The notes: generated by a model not told the origin, from the letters alone. Shown: positions 20,589 through 30,900, counted from the stretch's first letter. The stretch is DNA of 31,601 bases from Chara braunii (GCA_003427395.1 BFEA01000065.1:1539588-1571188); one strand, 5' to 3'. Numbers and translations are program-made.

Positions 20589-21261
20589 CGCGCCTAGCGC
20601 GATATACTCAGATTTCACGCCAAACTATTCTCTGCCGCTCGCAAAAAACAGGGCGGATACCCTTGTAAGGGTATTCGCACCGACAGCTTACCGGACCATA
20701 TTAAGCGACGTCCCCGTCGCTTCGCCGAATCAGAAAGCTATAAACTCATCCACACTCCAAATGCTGACGAAAAACGAGTCAATTCGATTAGCTGACAAAC
20801 ACAGGGTAGAGACCTCCATCAAACCATGCCTTCGCAACTATATGCTGCCAGGTTTCTAACCTGGGCCTCTCACCGCCCAGAAATTAAGACGCTGACAGCA
20901 TAAGTTCCAAAAACCTTTTCAATCGTCCTCTCCCCGGTCCTAGACAACCTTCGGATTCTCGTTGGGTGTCCCTAGCCGTGGCTAAAACTAGGGACGCGGA
21001 CCTTAACCGAGATCTTTGAAGGCAATCCGGCCTTCTTTCTCATAAAATCTCTCGCAATCAAATACACATACGTATATATGTATACTTAATATCCACTCCG
21101 CTCTTTCTGCAGTCTAGTACAAAAAGGCTAAGTCTCCATCTTGGCCCACCATAGCCTGGCTGATCGGACCAGGACTACAGCCCACCGCGTTGTTATTTAA
21201 CGGCAGCACCCTCGTTGGTTACGCAACGATAGGTTTTCTCCTGATAAGCATTCAATCAGGA
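20589..21261. repeat. Cluster of short strong inverted repeats
   Basis: Hairpins at 20589-20601 (CGCG/CGCG), 20653-20678 (10 bp with one G-U), 20703-20722 (8 bp, 4-nt loop), 20841-20902 (compound), 20968-20995 (8 bp GTCCCTAG/CTAGGGAC), 21018-21035 (6 bp), 21212-21229 (6 bp) and 21239-21261 (7 bp). Stems differ in sequence; loops are 4-12 nt apart from the compound one. The same set recurs 5756 bp to the right. Confidence 0.8.
20841..20902 (-). other. tRNA-like compound hairpin (not a functional tRNA)
   Basis: Read on the - strand, a perfect 7-bp outer stem TATGCTG/CAGCATA encloses, directly next to its 3' arm, a 5-bp stem CCAGG/CCTGG with a 7-nt loop TTAGAAA. This is the geometry of an acceptor stem plus T-arm. 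The rest is only 31 nt, too short for normal D and anticodon arms, and the loop lacks the C of TTCRA. It could be a tRNA relic or coincidence. Confidence 0.3.
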
Positions 21262-21755
21262 TTCCCGAAAATTTCAACCTCCACTATCCCACGGAGTAAT
21301 TTTCCTAGGGCGGGTAACTCCCCTTAAACTCTTACCCCGCGGTCCCGCAGCCGGGTTGCGCCAGCTAGCAGCCATCCAATGGGGTTACGCCCTAGAGGTA
21401 CTGACTTCTTTTCCGTTAGCTTGACCTTTCTTCAATATGTTCCAGAACTAGCACAGGTGGTTAGACGGGGTGTCGCAAAACAAAATCACAGGCCCACTGC
21501 GCGATACGCAGGGGTCCGAAGGCATTTATCAACCCTTCCACAATAGGCATGGCATCCTTCGCACGCTCACAAACAAAATCACCGCTTGGTCCACCAGGCC
21601 GTGACCCCTGACTTGATCAGAGCCAGCAGCCACCTGTCCTGAGATGTCTCTCGCCCTGCACTCATTGCGACTTTCTCAAATATTCCAAACAAAAGTGACC
21701 CTCTTCGTCAGATTTTATCACTTATCAGACAACTTACCATGCCATAAATCCGTTT

Positions 21756-21775
21756 ACTCACCTTTGAAGGTGAGT
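21756..21775. repeat. Perfect 8-bp hairpin with 4-nt loop
   Basis: ACTCACCT and AGGTGAGT pair perfectly around TTGA, making a 20-bp inverted repeat just before the 58-bp hairpin array. Also present at 27512-27531. Confidence 0.85.
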
Positions 21776-21789
21776 CTTCCAACAACAAA

Positions 21790-22020
21790 AACATATCTTT
21801 TTTCAAAAATCCAAGGGGCCCTCATCATAAAACAAAACACCCCCTCTTCCAAAAATCACGAGGGGTCTCATCACAGAACAAAACACTCCCTCTTCCAAAA
21901 ATCACGAGGGGTCTCATCATAAAACCAAACTTCCCCTCCTCAAAAAATTCGAGGGGGTCTCATCATAACACACAACATCCCCTTTTCCAAAAATCCAGGG
22001 GTCTCTTCATAGAACAAAAC
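21790..22020 (+). repeat. ~58-bp tandem repeat with CCCCTC/GAGGGG hairpins
   Basis: About four units of the form CCCCTCTTCCAAAAATCAC, then GAGGGGTCTCATCAT and an ACAAAACA spacer. Arms pair around an A-rich loop. Arm changes stay compatible: CCCCTC/GAGGGG in two units, CCCTC/GAGGG in another, and CCCCT/AGGGG in the last. Also present at 27546-27776. Confidence 0.88.
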
Positions 22021-23100
22021 ATCACTGAGAGACCACCTTATGGGTCCTTGCCACAACTTAAGCAATCAACAACCGGCATGGTGCGAAACATTCGAGTCTC
22101 AAGGACTCATAAATTTTCTAAAAATTCTCACACTTTTGCACAAACAGGCTGCACTTCCTCCCCTTATACTCTGCCCTATCAGTTGCCCGTGGGTAGGGCG
22201 CACGAGTATACCGAGGAGTAGACAGCTTCACATGTCACATATTCACACTTCTTTCACCCAAGCCAATATTCATCAGGATAACACCACATAAGTGAGAGTG
22301 ATAGTGATCGTCATAAAAACCAAGCCTCATACGGTATCAACTCAATATGTACATCAGGATAAAATGTCTCTCTAAAAAACACCATAGGTACCCAGCCCTC
22401 ACGCCCCACTCTGCTGAGTAACCCATGTCTCGCACCCACGAATACCTCGGAGTATACCCAAACATACACAAAAACTCAAATCACGCAATTCTTTCCTAAC
22501 TGTAGACACCAACATATCACACATCTGGACACAACCACCTAGATCACGCCAAAAGAAGGAACAAATGATTCGTCCAATACTACAACCTACCTATGTATAG
22601 GCGGACAAGCTAGTCGTGACTACACCTAGATATGCACATATCTAACTCAATCTCTATATACAAACTTTGATCCTGCTAAAGTATAGACGAACAAGTCCCC
22701 ACTCACTCATTACCTCCTGGGTTTAACCTATATGAATGAGCTATCTACAACGTAGGTTACCTTACCGGACCATTATTGCGAAACCCCTCCCCGGATCTAG
22801 CCTATGCACATGCCTCAAAGTATATATCTGTCCTGACTCACATAATATGCAACTAGCCTTTACCAATTAGTACGGGGTTAGGGTCACGCAACGGTTGGCC
22901 TGCTACTCCGATTTTCCAGATCGATACATGTACAACTAGATCTTTACCAACCACAAATCCAAGGATCTAAAGCAAACGATTAACCGAAGCTTCCCAACTC
23001 AGGGGTTAGGATGAATTCCCATTACATCCTGCTATATTTTCTCTGCCCTAGTCGTCTCATCCACCCTCTCCGCGCTTTTGATCATCTGACCCACTCTGGT
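22021..23100. other. AT-rich spacer in the duplicated block
   Basis: No gene supported. It contains a perfect 16-bp palindrome, AGATATG-CA-CATATCT (22628-22643). Frames of ~83 codons are not protein-like. The copy lies 5756 bp to the right. Confidence 0.4.
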
Positions 23101-23120
23101 GACCATCTCATCCAGCACCA

Positions 23121-24122
23121 TCATGCCCCTTTCTTCTTTGAGCCCCACTTATGGTGTTGCTGGCTCCCTCCACGACCTTCGACGCCTTGCCTGTCATTCC
23201 CACGACCTCTATTGCCTCGTCCACCATCTCCACGGCCTGAATTGCCACGCCCATCATGTTCACGGCCCGTGTTGCCACGCCCGCCATCTCCACGTCCTCT
23301 TCCAACTCCCTGCCTTTGGCCCCTTCCACCTATCATACTGCCCTGCAAAACTTGCTGTATCGGTGGCCACAACGGTCCGACAGGTTGGATTTGGACTGAC
23401 GGGCGCCCATGGGGCATCATCAAAGGGCTTATATAATTACCTTGCGTCCAGGGCATGTAAGGATTATATGTCGGTCACAAGCTCATTTGGTTACACGGCG
23501 CCCACTGCCCAGGCAAAGCCTGCTCGATCAGAGGAGGCCCCCTTGGTCCTGCCTCGCTTTCCAGACTTCGCGGGGTAATTGCTACCTGCCGCGAACTTTG
23601 CCCTTTTTCGGTACCTTGACCGCTTTGAGCGAGGTTCCTTGCCTTCCACTGCGCCTTTGTCAACTTGGGAGGTCCAAGCTTCCCCTTTTCTTCCGTCACA
23701 CCCCCCTCCTTACTTCCTCGAGGGGTACGACCAATCCTCCCCCAATGATCGCATACCACCGTTACCCAGTGCTCTGGCCACCATCCATTCTTTTACCTTT
23801 CCCGACCTGCGGTCGAGGATGCTTCCAGGTTAACAAGCCCTCTCTCTGGGCCTGACGCAATAACAGGCAGGATCATGGTAGCATCCTCCTCCTTTATTTT
23901 CATGGATCCTTTGCCTTTGTCGCTCGCCTGAACACCGACTCGCCTCTTTGTGATTCCTACCAAGAGGGGTGACTCCTGGTCATCCTTCTCTACTCCTCTT
24001 TCTCTCCGGCCAGTCGGCTCACTTGGCGAACCTTTTGAAATCTTCTGCTTGCCTTTCCTGGCCTCTTCCAGCCGTGTCTGTTGGCGGTCACCACTCGTCC
24101 TAACAGAGTCCGTTTTCTCGGA
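23121..24122 (-). pseudogene. Decayed RG-rich gag-like ORF of a minus-strand retroelement (copy 1)
   Basis: One - strand frame of 334 codons runs from just after TAG 24123-24125 to TGA 23121-23123 and is broken by TAA (23793-23795, codon 110) and TGA (23475-23477, codon 216). The three pieces read as one hydrophilic protein: charged Lys/Glu-rich N-terminus (near codon 20, RLEEARKGKQK), a middle with PPKLTKAQWKARNLAQ, a Pro/Gln-rich segment and a C-terminal GRGRGDGGRGN-type repeat suited to RNA binding. No CCHC knuckle, protease, RT or integrase is visible. The position inside a primer-binding site at the right suggests a gag remnant. Alternatively the stops could lie in introns of a host gene. 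Family unproven. Confidence 0.5.
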
Positions 24123-24227
24123 CTAAGGTCTCAAAATGTCGGGAAAAATACAAGGACCAACTTTGGCCTGGGCGGGGATTACCTAATTTCGCTTCTTTTC
24201 TTCGTAATTAAAATAAAAGGAAATTCC

Positions 24228-24590
24228 TGATTTTCATAATTTCAATTAGAAAATTACAAAAAATTTCATATCTCCTTTTCTAGCCATTACAATTTTTCAA
24301 AAAATATCTCAAAACGTTCTCCTCAACGAGAGGTCGAACTTTGCTCCCAGTGCGCCTCGCGCGAAAACGCACGGATCAGAAGATATCGAGGAAAAACCAA
24401 TTAGAAATTTTAATCCATTATTTTTTGGATGTTTAATTAAAAAAATACAAAAAAATTCATATCTTTTTTTCTAGATATTAGAAGTTTTCAAAAAACGTCT
24501 CAAAACGTTCGCCTCGACGAGAGGGCGAACTTTGGTCCCTGCGCGGCTCGCACGAAAGCGCGCGGATCGGGAGATATATGAAAAAAACTA
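24228..24590. repeat. Two-unit ~191-bp direct repeat with compensated stems
   Basis: Two diverged units offset by ~191 bp (ACGTTCTCCTC near 24314, ACGTTCGCCTC near 24505). Each has a GTTC...CTC/GAG...GAAC stem-loop around (A/G)ACGA and a second stem, GTGCG/CGCAC in unit 1 versus GCGCG/CGCGC in unit 2. In minus-strand sense it lies upstream of the gag-like ORF, in the place of a 5' untranslated region. Confidence 0.75.
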
Positions 24591-24644
24591 AATAAAATGA
24601 TTATAAAAAATAAAACTAATCAAGAAAACAAGCTAATTAGTGTT

Positions 24645-24645
24645 N
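24645..24645. other. Single-N join between identical blocks
   Basis: One N joins the end of copy 1 (...AATTAGTGTT) to the start of copy 2 (CCCTTCGTCACC...). A one-base gap between identical 5755-bp flanks is typical of adjacent contigs whose overlap was not merged. In the intact right-hand context the same sequence continues into a hairpin (ATTAGT-GTTTG-ACTAAT, 30392-30408), so copy 1 breaks in its loop. Confidence 0.9.
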
Positions 24646-25438
24646 CCCTTCGTCACCGGTAGCGTCGGACTCCCCGACCTCCCTTCTCTTCCGTTGCCCG
24701 CTCCGATCAGCGCCTGCTCGTAGCTCCTGCTGCCCGGCGCCGCCCGACTATCTCCGTAGCTGCACGTCACTCCCATGCCCTCTTACTCCCTCTATCGCAG
24801 TGCCCTTCCTTCCTCAGCATGCACTCGGTACCGATTCGCGTCCGCATTCATTTCTCCTTCCGGCCTTCCTTAGCCCCGCCTCCCGTCTCTCTCCGCCTAG
24901 TTACGGTAGAAATCATACTAAGCACTAACTCGGCCACTACATAGGCCGCTGAATGATATAGACAGCAGGACAGTGGCCTGGAAATCGAGGTCGGCTACCG
25001 AGTGCGGAACAACTTACCCTCCAAGTTGACCCGCCCAACAGCGGGTGGTGCCAGGGTGCACAACCTACGCCGGGCTACTTCCGCTTACTCCAATCCTTCA
25101 AAGAGCGGGAGGGCGCGGGTCCGCTACCAAGCCTAGAGGAGGGGGCAAGGCGGAAATGGTTCCATGTGAACTGCCACTGCAGTTATCTCCCCTCAGCGTT
25201 CCAATGGGCCTGCCCATACTCAAACCTCTCACAACACATCGTGGTTGGCGGACGGTGCACCCGCAGGGGGTTCCCGCCACTCAGGTCTCTTCCGCCTCGT
25301 GGGCTGAATCACCCCCACCCCGGCTCACATGCGGCCCCAACTTTGCAGATGTCCCAAACGACAGAATCCTAAGCCATGGGGCCAACCAGCCCCAGACGTT
25401 TCAGCAAACTTGGGTTTACCCCTCAAGTTCCTTCTTCT

Positions 25439-25500
25439 GGGTCCGAACACAGGCTTGTATTTCAACAATTCACGGGTGTACCGCTGAGCTAGGGCCATAG
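25439..25500 (-). other. tRNA-like Pol III A-box/B-box pair, duplicate
   Basis: Identical to the element at 19683-19744, offset 5756; same reservations. Confidence 0.28.
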
Positions 25501-26344
25501 GCCGTAAAAGTAGCCACGGCCCCACGTCCCGCCCGCGGCACCGGGTCTCAGGGCAAAACGGGGCGCGGCTGCGGCGCAGCCACGAAAACAGTTTGTAATT
25601 GCACTTCAGGCAACATACTCCACGTGACCCAGCCTTAGGCTCGACATCGCGCCCCAGAGTGGGACGCGAGTAGACAAAAATAAGGAGGGGATTTAAAAGG
25701 ATAAAAAAAATAATGAAACTAGAACGGGGAAATTAACGGGTTGCCTTACAGATCGTACCCATCGATAAAACGAGAGGGGGATAGCCCCGCCGGGCCCTCA
25801 ACCCCATTAGTTCCTTCCGCGACGCTCCGCTGCGGTTGCCGCGCCGATGCCCGCTAACCTCGATTCCCGAACCTCCGTATCGTCAACCCAATGTTGTAAC
25901 CTATAGGGCTATGCCCAAGCCTAAGACCAGAGCCTGCAAAGTACCATACAAGGCAGTGCGACGCGGCGCTTTGGGCCCATAAACCGGCTGCACGGCTCCA
26001 CAGTGCCTGCGCACCTTGCTCATACCGTGCCATAATTGCCCCGCGCACCATCCTACGTCACCCCGCTCACCGCGAGAAGTCGCACCGTCGTCGCCAATTC
26101 CGTCGTCGGGGTCGTTCTCCGCACGTGCGCTCGGCTCGGTCAAACGTACCAATAAAAAAAAAATATCCTTAATTCCTGCTTAATCAAAAATAAATAAATA
26201 ATAATAATATCATTAAACAAAACGACCTTGGTTCGGTTGGCTTTACGATCAACAACAGAAAAAAATCACGCGTGCCTTAAATCTGCACGCCCACGCACTC
26301 TTTACTCTAGTAAGCCATCAAGTCAACGCAATCACAGACATAAC

Positions 26345-27017
26345 CGCGCCTAGCGCGATATACTCAGATTTCACGCCAAACTATTCTCTGCCGCTCGCAA
26401 AAAACAGGGCGGATACCCTTGTAAGGGTATTCGCACCGACAGCTTACCGGACCATATTAAGCGACGTCCCCGTCGCTTCGCCGAATCAGAAAGCTATAAA
26501 CTCATCCACACTCCAAATGCTGACGAAAAACGAGTCAATTCGATTAGCTGACAAACACAGGGTAGAGACCTCCATCAAACCATGCCTTCGCAACTATATG
26601 CTGCCAGGTTTCTAACCTGGGCCTCTCACCGCCCAGAAATTAAGACGCTGACAGCATAAGTTCCAAAAACCTTTTCAATCGTCCTCTCCCCGGTCCTAGA
26701 CAACCTTCGGATTCTCGTTGGGTGTCCCTAGCCGTGGCTAAAACTAGGGACGCGGACCTTAACCGAGATCTTTGAAGGCAATCCGGCCTTCTTTCTCATA
26801 AAATCTCTCGCAATCAAATACACATACGTATATATGTATACTTAATATCCACTCCGCTCTTTCTGCAGTCTAGTACAAAAAGGCTAAGTCTCCATCTTGG
26901 CCCACCATAGCCTGGCTGATCGGACCAGGACTACAGCCCACCGCGTTGTTATTTAACGGCAGCACCCTCGTTGGTTACGCAACGATAGGTTTTCTCCTGA
27001 TAAGCATTCAATCAGGA
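26345..27017. repeat. Cluster of short strong inverted repeats, duplicate
   Basis: Same set of hairpins as 20589-21261, offset 5756; the tRNA-like compound hairpin is at 26597-26658. Confidence 0.8.
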
Positions 27018-27545
27018 TTCCCGAAAATTTCAACCTCCACTATCCCACGGAGTAATTTTCCTAGGGCGGGTAACTCCCCTTAAACTCTTACCCCGCGGTC
27101 CCGCAGCCGGGTTGCGCCAGCTAGCAGCCATCCAATGGGGTTACGCCCTAGAGGTACTGACTTCTTTTCCGTTAGCTTGACCTTTCTTCAATATGTTCCA
27201 GAACTAGCACAGGTGGTTAGACGGGGTGTCGCAAAACAAAATCACAGGCCCACTGCGCGATACGCAGGGGTCCGAAGGCATTTATCAACCCTTCCACAAT
27301 AGGCATGGCATCCTTCGCACGCTCACAAACAAAATCACCGCTTGGTCCACCAGGCCGTGACCCCTGACTTGATCAGAGCCAGCAGCCACCTGTCCTGAGA
27401 TGTCTCTCGCCCTGCACTCATTGCGACTTTCTCAAATATTCCAAACAAAAGTGACCCTCTTCGTCAGATTTTATCACTTATCAGACAACTTACCATGCCA
27501 TAAATCCGTTTACTCACCTTTGAAGGTGAGTCTTCCAACAACAAA

Positions 27546-27776
27546 AACATATCTTTTTTCAAAAATCCAAGGGGCCCTCATCATAAAACAAAACACCCCC
27601 TCTTCCAAAAATCACGAGGGGTCTCATCACAGAACAAAACACTCCCTCTTCCAAAAATCACGAGGGGTCTCATCATAAAACCAAACTTCCCCTCCTCAAA
27701 AAATTCGAGGGGGTCTCATCATAACACACAACATCCCCTTTTCCAAAAATCCAGGGGTCTCTTCATAGAACAAAAC
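27546..27776 (+). repeat. ~58-bp hairpin tandem repeat, duplicate
   Basis: Identical to the array at 21790-22020, offset 5756. Confidence 0.88.
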
Positions 27777-28876
27777 ATCACTGAGAGACCACCTTATGGG
27801 TCCTTGCCACAACTTAAGCAATCAACAACCGGCATGGTGCGAAACATTCGAGTCTCAAGGACTCATAAATTTTCTAAAAATTCTCACACTTTTGCACAAA
27901 CAGGCTGCACTTCCTCCCCTTATACTCTGCCCTATCAGTTGCCCGTGGGTAGGGCGCACGAGTATACCGAGGAGTAGACAGCTTCACATGTCACATATTC
28001 ACACTTCTTTCACCCAAGCCAATATTCATCAGGATAACACCACATAAGTGAGAGTGATAGTGATCGTCATAAAAACCAAGCCTCATACGGTATCAACTCA
28101 ATATGTACATCAGGATAAAATGTCTCTCTAAAAAACACCATAGGTACCCAGCCCTCACGCCCCACTCTGCTGAGTAACCCATGTCTCGCACCCACGAATA
28201 CCTCGGAGTATACCCAAACATACACAAAAACTCAAATCACGCAATTCTTTCCTAACTGTAGACACCAACATATCACACATCTGGACACAACCACCTAGAT
28301 CACGCCAAAAGAAGGAACAAATGATTCGTCCAATACTACAACCTACCTATGTATAGGCGGACAAGCTAGTCGTGACTACACCTAGATATGCACATATCTA
28401 ACTCAATCTCTATATACAAACTTTGATCCTGCTAAAGTATAGACGAACAAGTCCCCACTCACTCATTACCTCCTGGGTTTAACCTATATGAATGAGCTAT
28501 CTACAACGTAGGTTACCTTACCGGACCATTATTGCGAAACCCCTCCCCGGATCTAGCCTATGCACATGCCTCAAAGTATATATCTGTCCTGACTCACATA
28601 ATATGCAACTAGCCTTTACCAATTAGTACGGGGTTAGGGTCACGCAACGGTTGGCCTGCTACTCCGATTTTCCAGATCGATACATGTACAACTAGATCTT
28701 TACCAACCACAAATCCAAGGATCTAAAGCAAACGATTAACCGAAGCTTCCCAACTCAGGGGTTAGGATGAATTCCCATTACATCCTGCTATATTTTCTCT
28801 GCCCTAGTCGTCTCATCCACCCTCTCCGCGCTTTTGATCATCTGACCCACTCTGGTGACCATCTCATCCAGCACCA

Positions 28877-29878
28877 TCATGCCCCTTTCTTCTTTGAGCC
28901 CCACTTATGGTGTTGCTGGCTCCCTCCACGACCTTCGACGCCTTGCCTGTCATTCCCACGACCTCTATTGCCTCGTCCACCATCTCCACGGCCTGAATTG
29001 CCACGCCCATCATGTTCACGGCCCGTGTTGCCACGCCCGCCATCTCCACGTCCTCTTCCAACTCCCTGCCTTTGGCCCCTTCCACCTATCATACTGCCCT
29101 GCAAAACTTGCTGTATCGGTGGCCACAACGGTCCGACAGGTTGGATTTGGACTGACGGGCGCCCATGGGGCATCATCAAAGGGCTTATATAATTACCTTG
29201 CGTCCAGGGCATGTAAGGATTATATGTCGGTCACAAGCTCATTTGGTTACACGGCGCCCACTGCCCAGGCAAAGCCTGCTCGATCAGAGGAGGCCCCCTT
29301 GGTCCTGCCTCGCTTTCCAGACTTCGCGGGGTAATTGCTACCTGCCGCGAACTTTGCCCTTTTTCGGTACCTTGACCGCTTTGAGCGAGGTTCCTTGCCT
29401 TCCACTGCGCCTTTGTCAACTTGGGAGGTCCAAGCTTCCCCTTTTCTTCCGTCACACCCCCCTCCTTACTTCCTCGAGGGGTACGACCAATCCTCCCCCA
29501 ATGATCGCATACCACCGTTACCCAGTGCTCTGGCCACCATCCATTCTTTTACCTTTCCCGACCTGCGGTCGAGGATGCTTCCAGGTTAACAAGCCCTCTC
29601 TCTGGGCCTGACGCAATAACAGGCAGGATCATGGTAGCATCCTCCTCCTTTATTTTCATGGATCCTTTGCCTTTGTCGCTCGCCTGAACACCGACTCGCC
29701 TCTTTGTGATTCCTACCAAGAGGGGTGACTCCTGGTCATCCTTCTCTACTCCTCTTTCTCTCCGGCCAGTCGGCTCACTTGGCGAACCTTTTGAAATCTT
29801 CTGCTTGCCTTTCCTGGCCTCTTCCAGCCGTGTCTGTTGGCGGTCACCACTCGTCCTAACAGAGTCCGTTTTCTCGGA
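28877..29878 (-). pseudogene. Decayed RG-rich gag-like ORF (copy 2)
   Basis: Same sequence as 23121-24122, with the same two in-frame stops (29549-29551 and 29231-29233). This copy lies in sequence continuous with the primer-binding site at 30466-30483, so its start is ~590 nt downstream of the primer site in the minus-strand sense. That is a usual distance for gag in plant LTR elements. Identical breaks in both copies fit assembly duplication rather than two independent insertions. Confidence 0.5.
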
Positions 29879-29983
29879 CTAAGGTCTCAAAATGTCGGGA
29901 AAAATACAAGGACCAACTTTGGCCTGGGCGGGGATTACCTAATTTCGCTTCTTTTCTTCGTAATTAAAATAAAAGGAAATTCC

Positions 29984-30346
29984 TGATTTTCATAATTTCA
30001 ATTAGAAAATTACAAAAAATTTCATATCTCCTTTTCTAGCCATTACAATTTTTCAAAAAATATCTCAAAACGTTCTCCTCAACGAGAGGTCGAACTTTGC
30101 TCCCAGTGCGCCTCGCGCGAAAACGCACGGATCAGAAGATATCGAGGAAAAACCAATTAGAAATTTTAATCCATTATTTTTTGGATGTTTAATTAAAAAA
30201 ATACAAAAAAATTCATATCTTTTTTTCTAGATATTAGAAGTTTTCAAAAAACGTCTCAAAACGTTCGCCTCGACGAGAGGGCGAACTTTGGTCCCTGCGC
30301 GGCTCGCACGAAAGCGCGCGGATCGGGAGATATATGAAAAAAACTA
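29984..30346. repeat. Two-unit ~191-bp direct repeat, duplicate
   Basis: Identical to 24228-24590. Here it clearly lies between the tRNA primer site and the gag-like ORF of the minus-strand element. Confidence 0.75.
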
Positions 30347-30435
30347 AATAAAATGATTATAAAAAATAAAACTAATCAAGAAAACAAGCTAATTAGTGTT
30401 TGACTAATCAGCCCGTGCACCCCCGTTGGTTGGGG

Positions 30436-30449
30436 AAGGCCGCGGCCTT
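30436..30449. repeat. Perfect 14-bp palindrome
   Basis: AAGGCCGCGGCCTT is fully self-complementary and sits 16 nt inside the primer-binding site of the minus-strand element. Confidence 0.85.
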
Positions 30450-30465
30450 GGGGGTGTTGCTCCCC

Positions 30466-30483
30466 TCCCCGGCAACGGCGCCA
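30466..30483 (-). other. Retrotransposon primer-binding site for tRNA-Asp
   Basis: The + strand reads TCCCCGGCAACGGCGCCA, matching from memory the 3' end of plant tRNA-Asp(GTC) including the non-genomic CCA. The - strand is therefore a primer-binding site starting TGGCGCC. No tRNA body precedes it, so it is not a tRNA gene. tRNA-Asp primers are known for some plant Ty3/gypsy lineages. It orients the element on the - strand with its 5' LTR to the right. Confidence 0.7.
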
Positions 30484-30487
30484 GAGT

Positions 30488-30618
30488 TGTGAGGAAACCC
30501 GGGGAGGGGGCCGCCTACCACTCGCTGAAGCCAAGGGCAACGACGCCTATCACTCGCCGCGCCCGCTTCTGAGGTCCTCAGCGAGCAGGGCGTGTCGGGG
30601 CTTGTGCTGCCTGTCACA
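30488..30618 (-). mobile_element. Candidate short 5' LTR of the minus-strand retroelement
   Basis: Four bases beyond the primer site begins a 131-bp GC-rich segment with inverted ends TGTGA...TCACA, which gives TG...CA LTR termini. It contains a CTGAGG-T-CCTCAG palindrome (30569-30581). LTRs this short occur in small non-autonomous elements. No second copy was found in the window, so the boundaries are unproven and the true LTR could be longer. Confidence 0.4.
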
Positions 30619-30659
30619 CGCCCACTTTAGTTGGTTTGAGTGTTCCCTTTTGTAGCTTA

Positions 30660-30900
30660 CTAAGCATAAGTTCAATTAACTTATCAATCTCCGTGAGCAG
30701 GAAGAAGCTGATTAGACATCCAATGGATCTCTCAATATGAAGTGAATACCTGATCGAACAATGATTGGCCTATATGTGATCTGCCAATGAGCGGAACAAT
30801 CGGAGAGTGGTTTTGCCAATGAGCAGAAAATAGTCCCTATTTGCCAATGGGCAAAGGTTTTCAGATCTGTCTATGAGCAGCGAGTGTCTTTCCCAATTCT
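30660..30900 (+). repeat. Degenerate array of TGCCAATGAGCA motifs
   Basis: TGCCAATGAGC or TGCCAATGGGC occurs at ~30782, 30814 and 30842, with weaker forms such as TGTCTATGAGCAG downstream. One copy is a perfect hairpin, TTGCC-AATG-GGCAA (30841-30854); others pair partly. Confidence 0.7.

Larger units (their letters stand above)
18890..24644. repeat. 5755-bp duplicated block, copy 1
   Basis: Every position checked matches the segment 5756 bp further right (24646-30400), including homopolymer lengths and all longer open frames. The copy ends directly at the single N at 24645. Content: pyrimidine-rich start, dense short palindromes (20589-21261), a 58-bp hairpin array, AT-rich spacer, a decayed minus-strand gag-like ORF and a two-unit ~191-bp repeat. 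Probably one real copy assembled twice. Confidence 0.95.
24646..30400. repeat. 5755-bp duplicated block, copy 2
   Basis: Apparently identical to 18890-24644 at offset 5756. Unlike copy 1, its right end continues into unique sequence (30401 on), while copy 1 alone has the unique left flank. The joint structure is what one true copy would give if its two contig ends overlapped fully. Confidence 0.95.

Noticed and set aside
22255-22280. Second hammerhead-like CTGATGA ... GAAA on the - strand
   Set aside because: No stem II pairing between the boxes and no stem I or III.
23108-23329. Alternative - strand frame with a regular Val/Ala/Met pattern overlapping the RG-rich frame
   Set aside because: It is the shifted reading of the same GGxxGxGG-type nucleotide repeat. 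The RG-rich frame extends over 334 codons with consistent composition, so it is preferred.
18890-30400. Interpretation of the duplicated block as two giant LTRs or a real tandem duplication
   Set aside because: Identity at every checked position plus a single-N join and complementary unique flanks fit an unmerged contig overlap better.
30408-30617. 69-codon - strand ORF over the primer site and candidate LTR
   Set aside because: It crosses the tRNA-matching primer site and palindromes, and its composition is that of GC-rich non-coding sequence.
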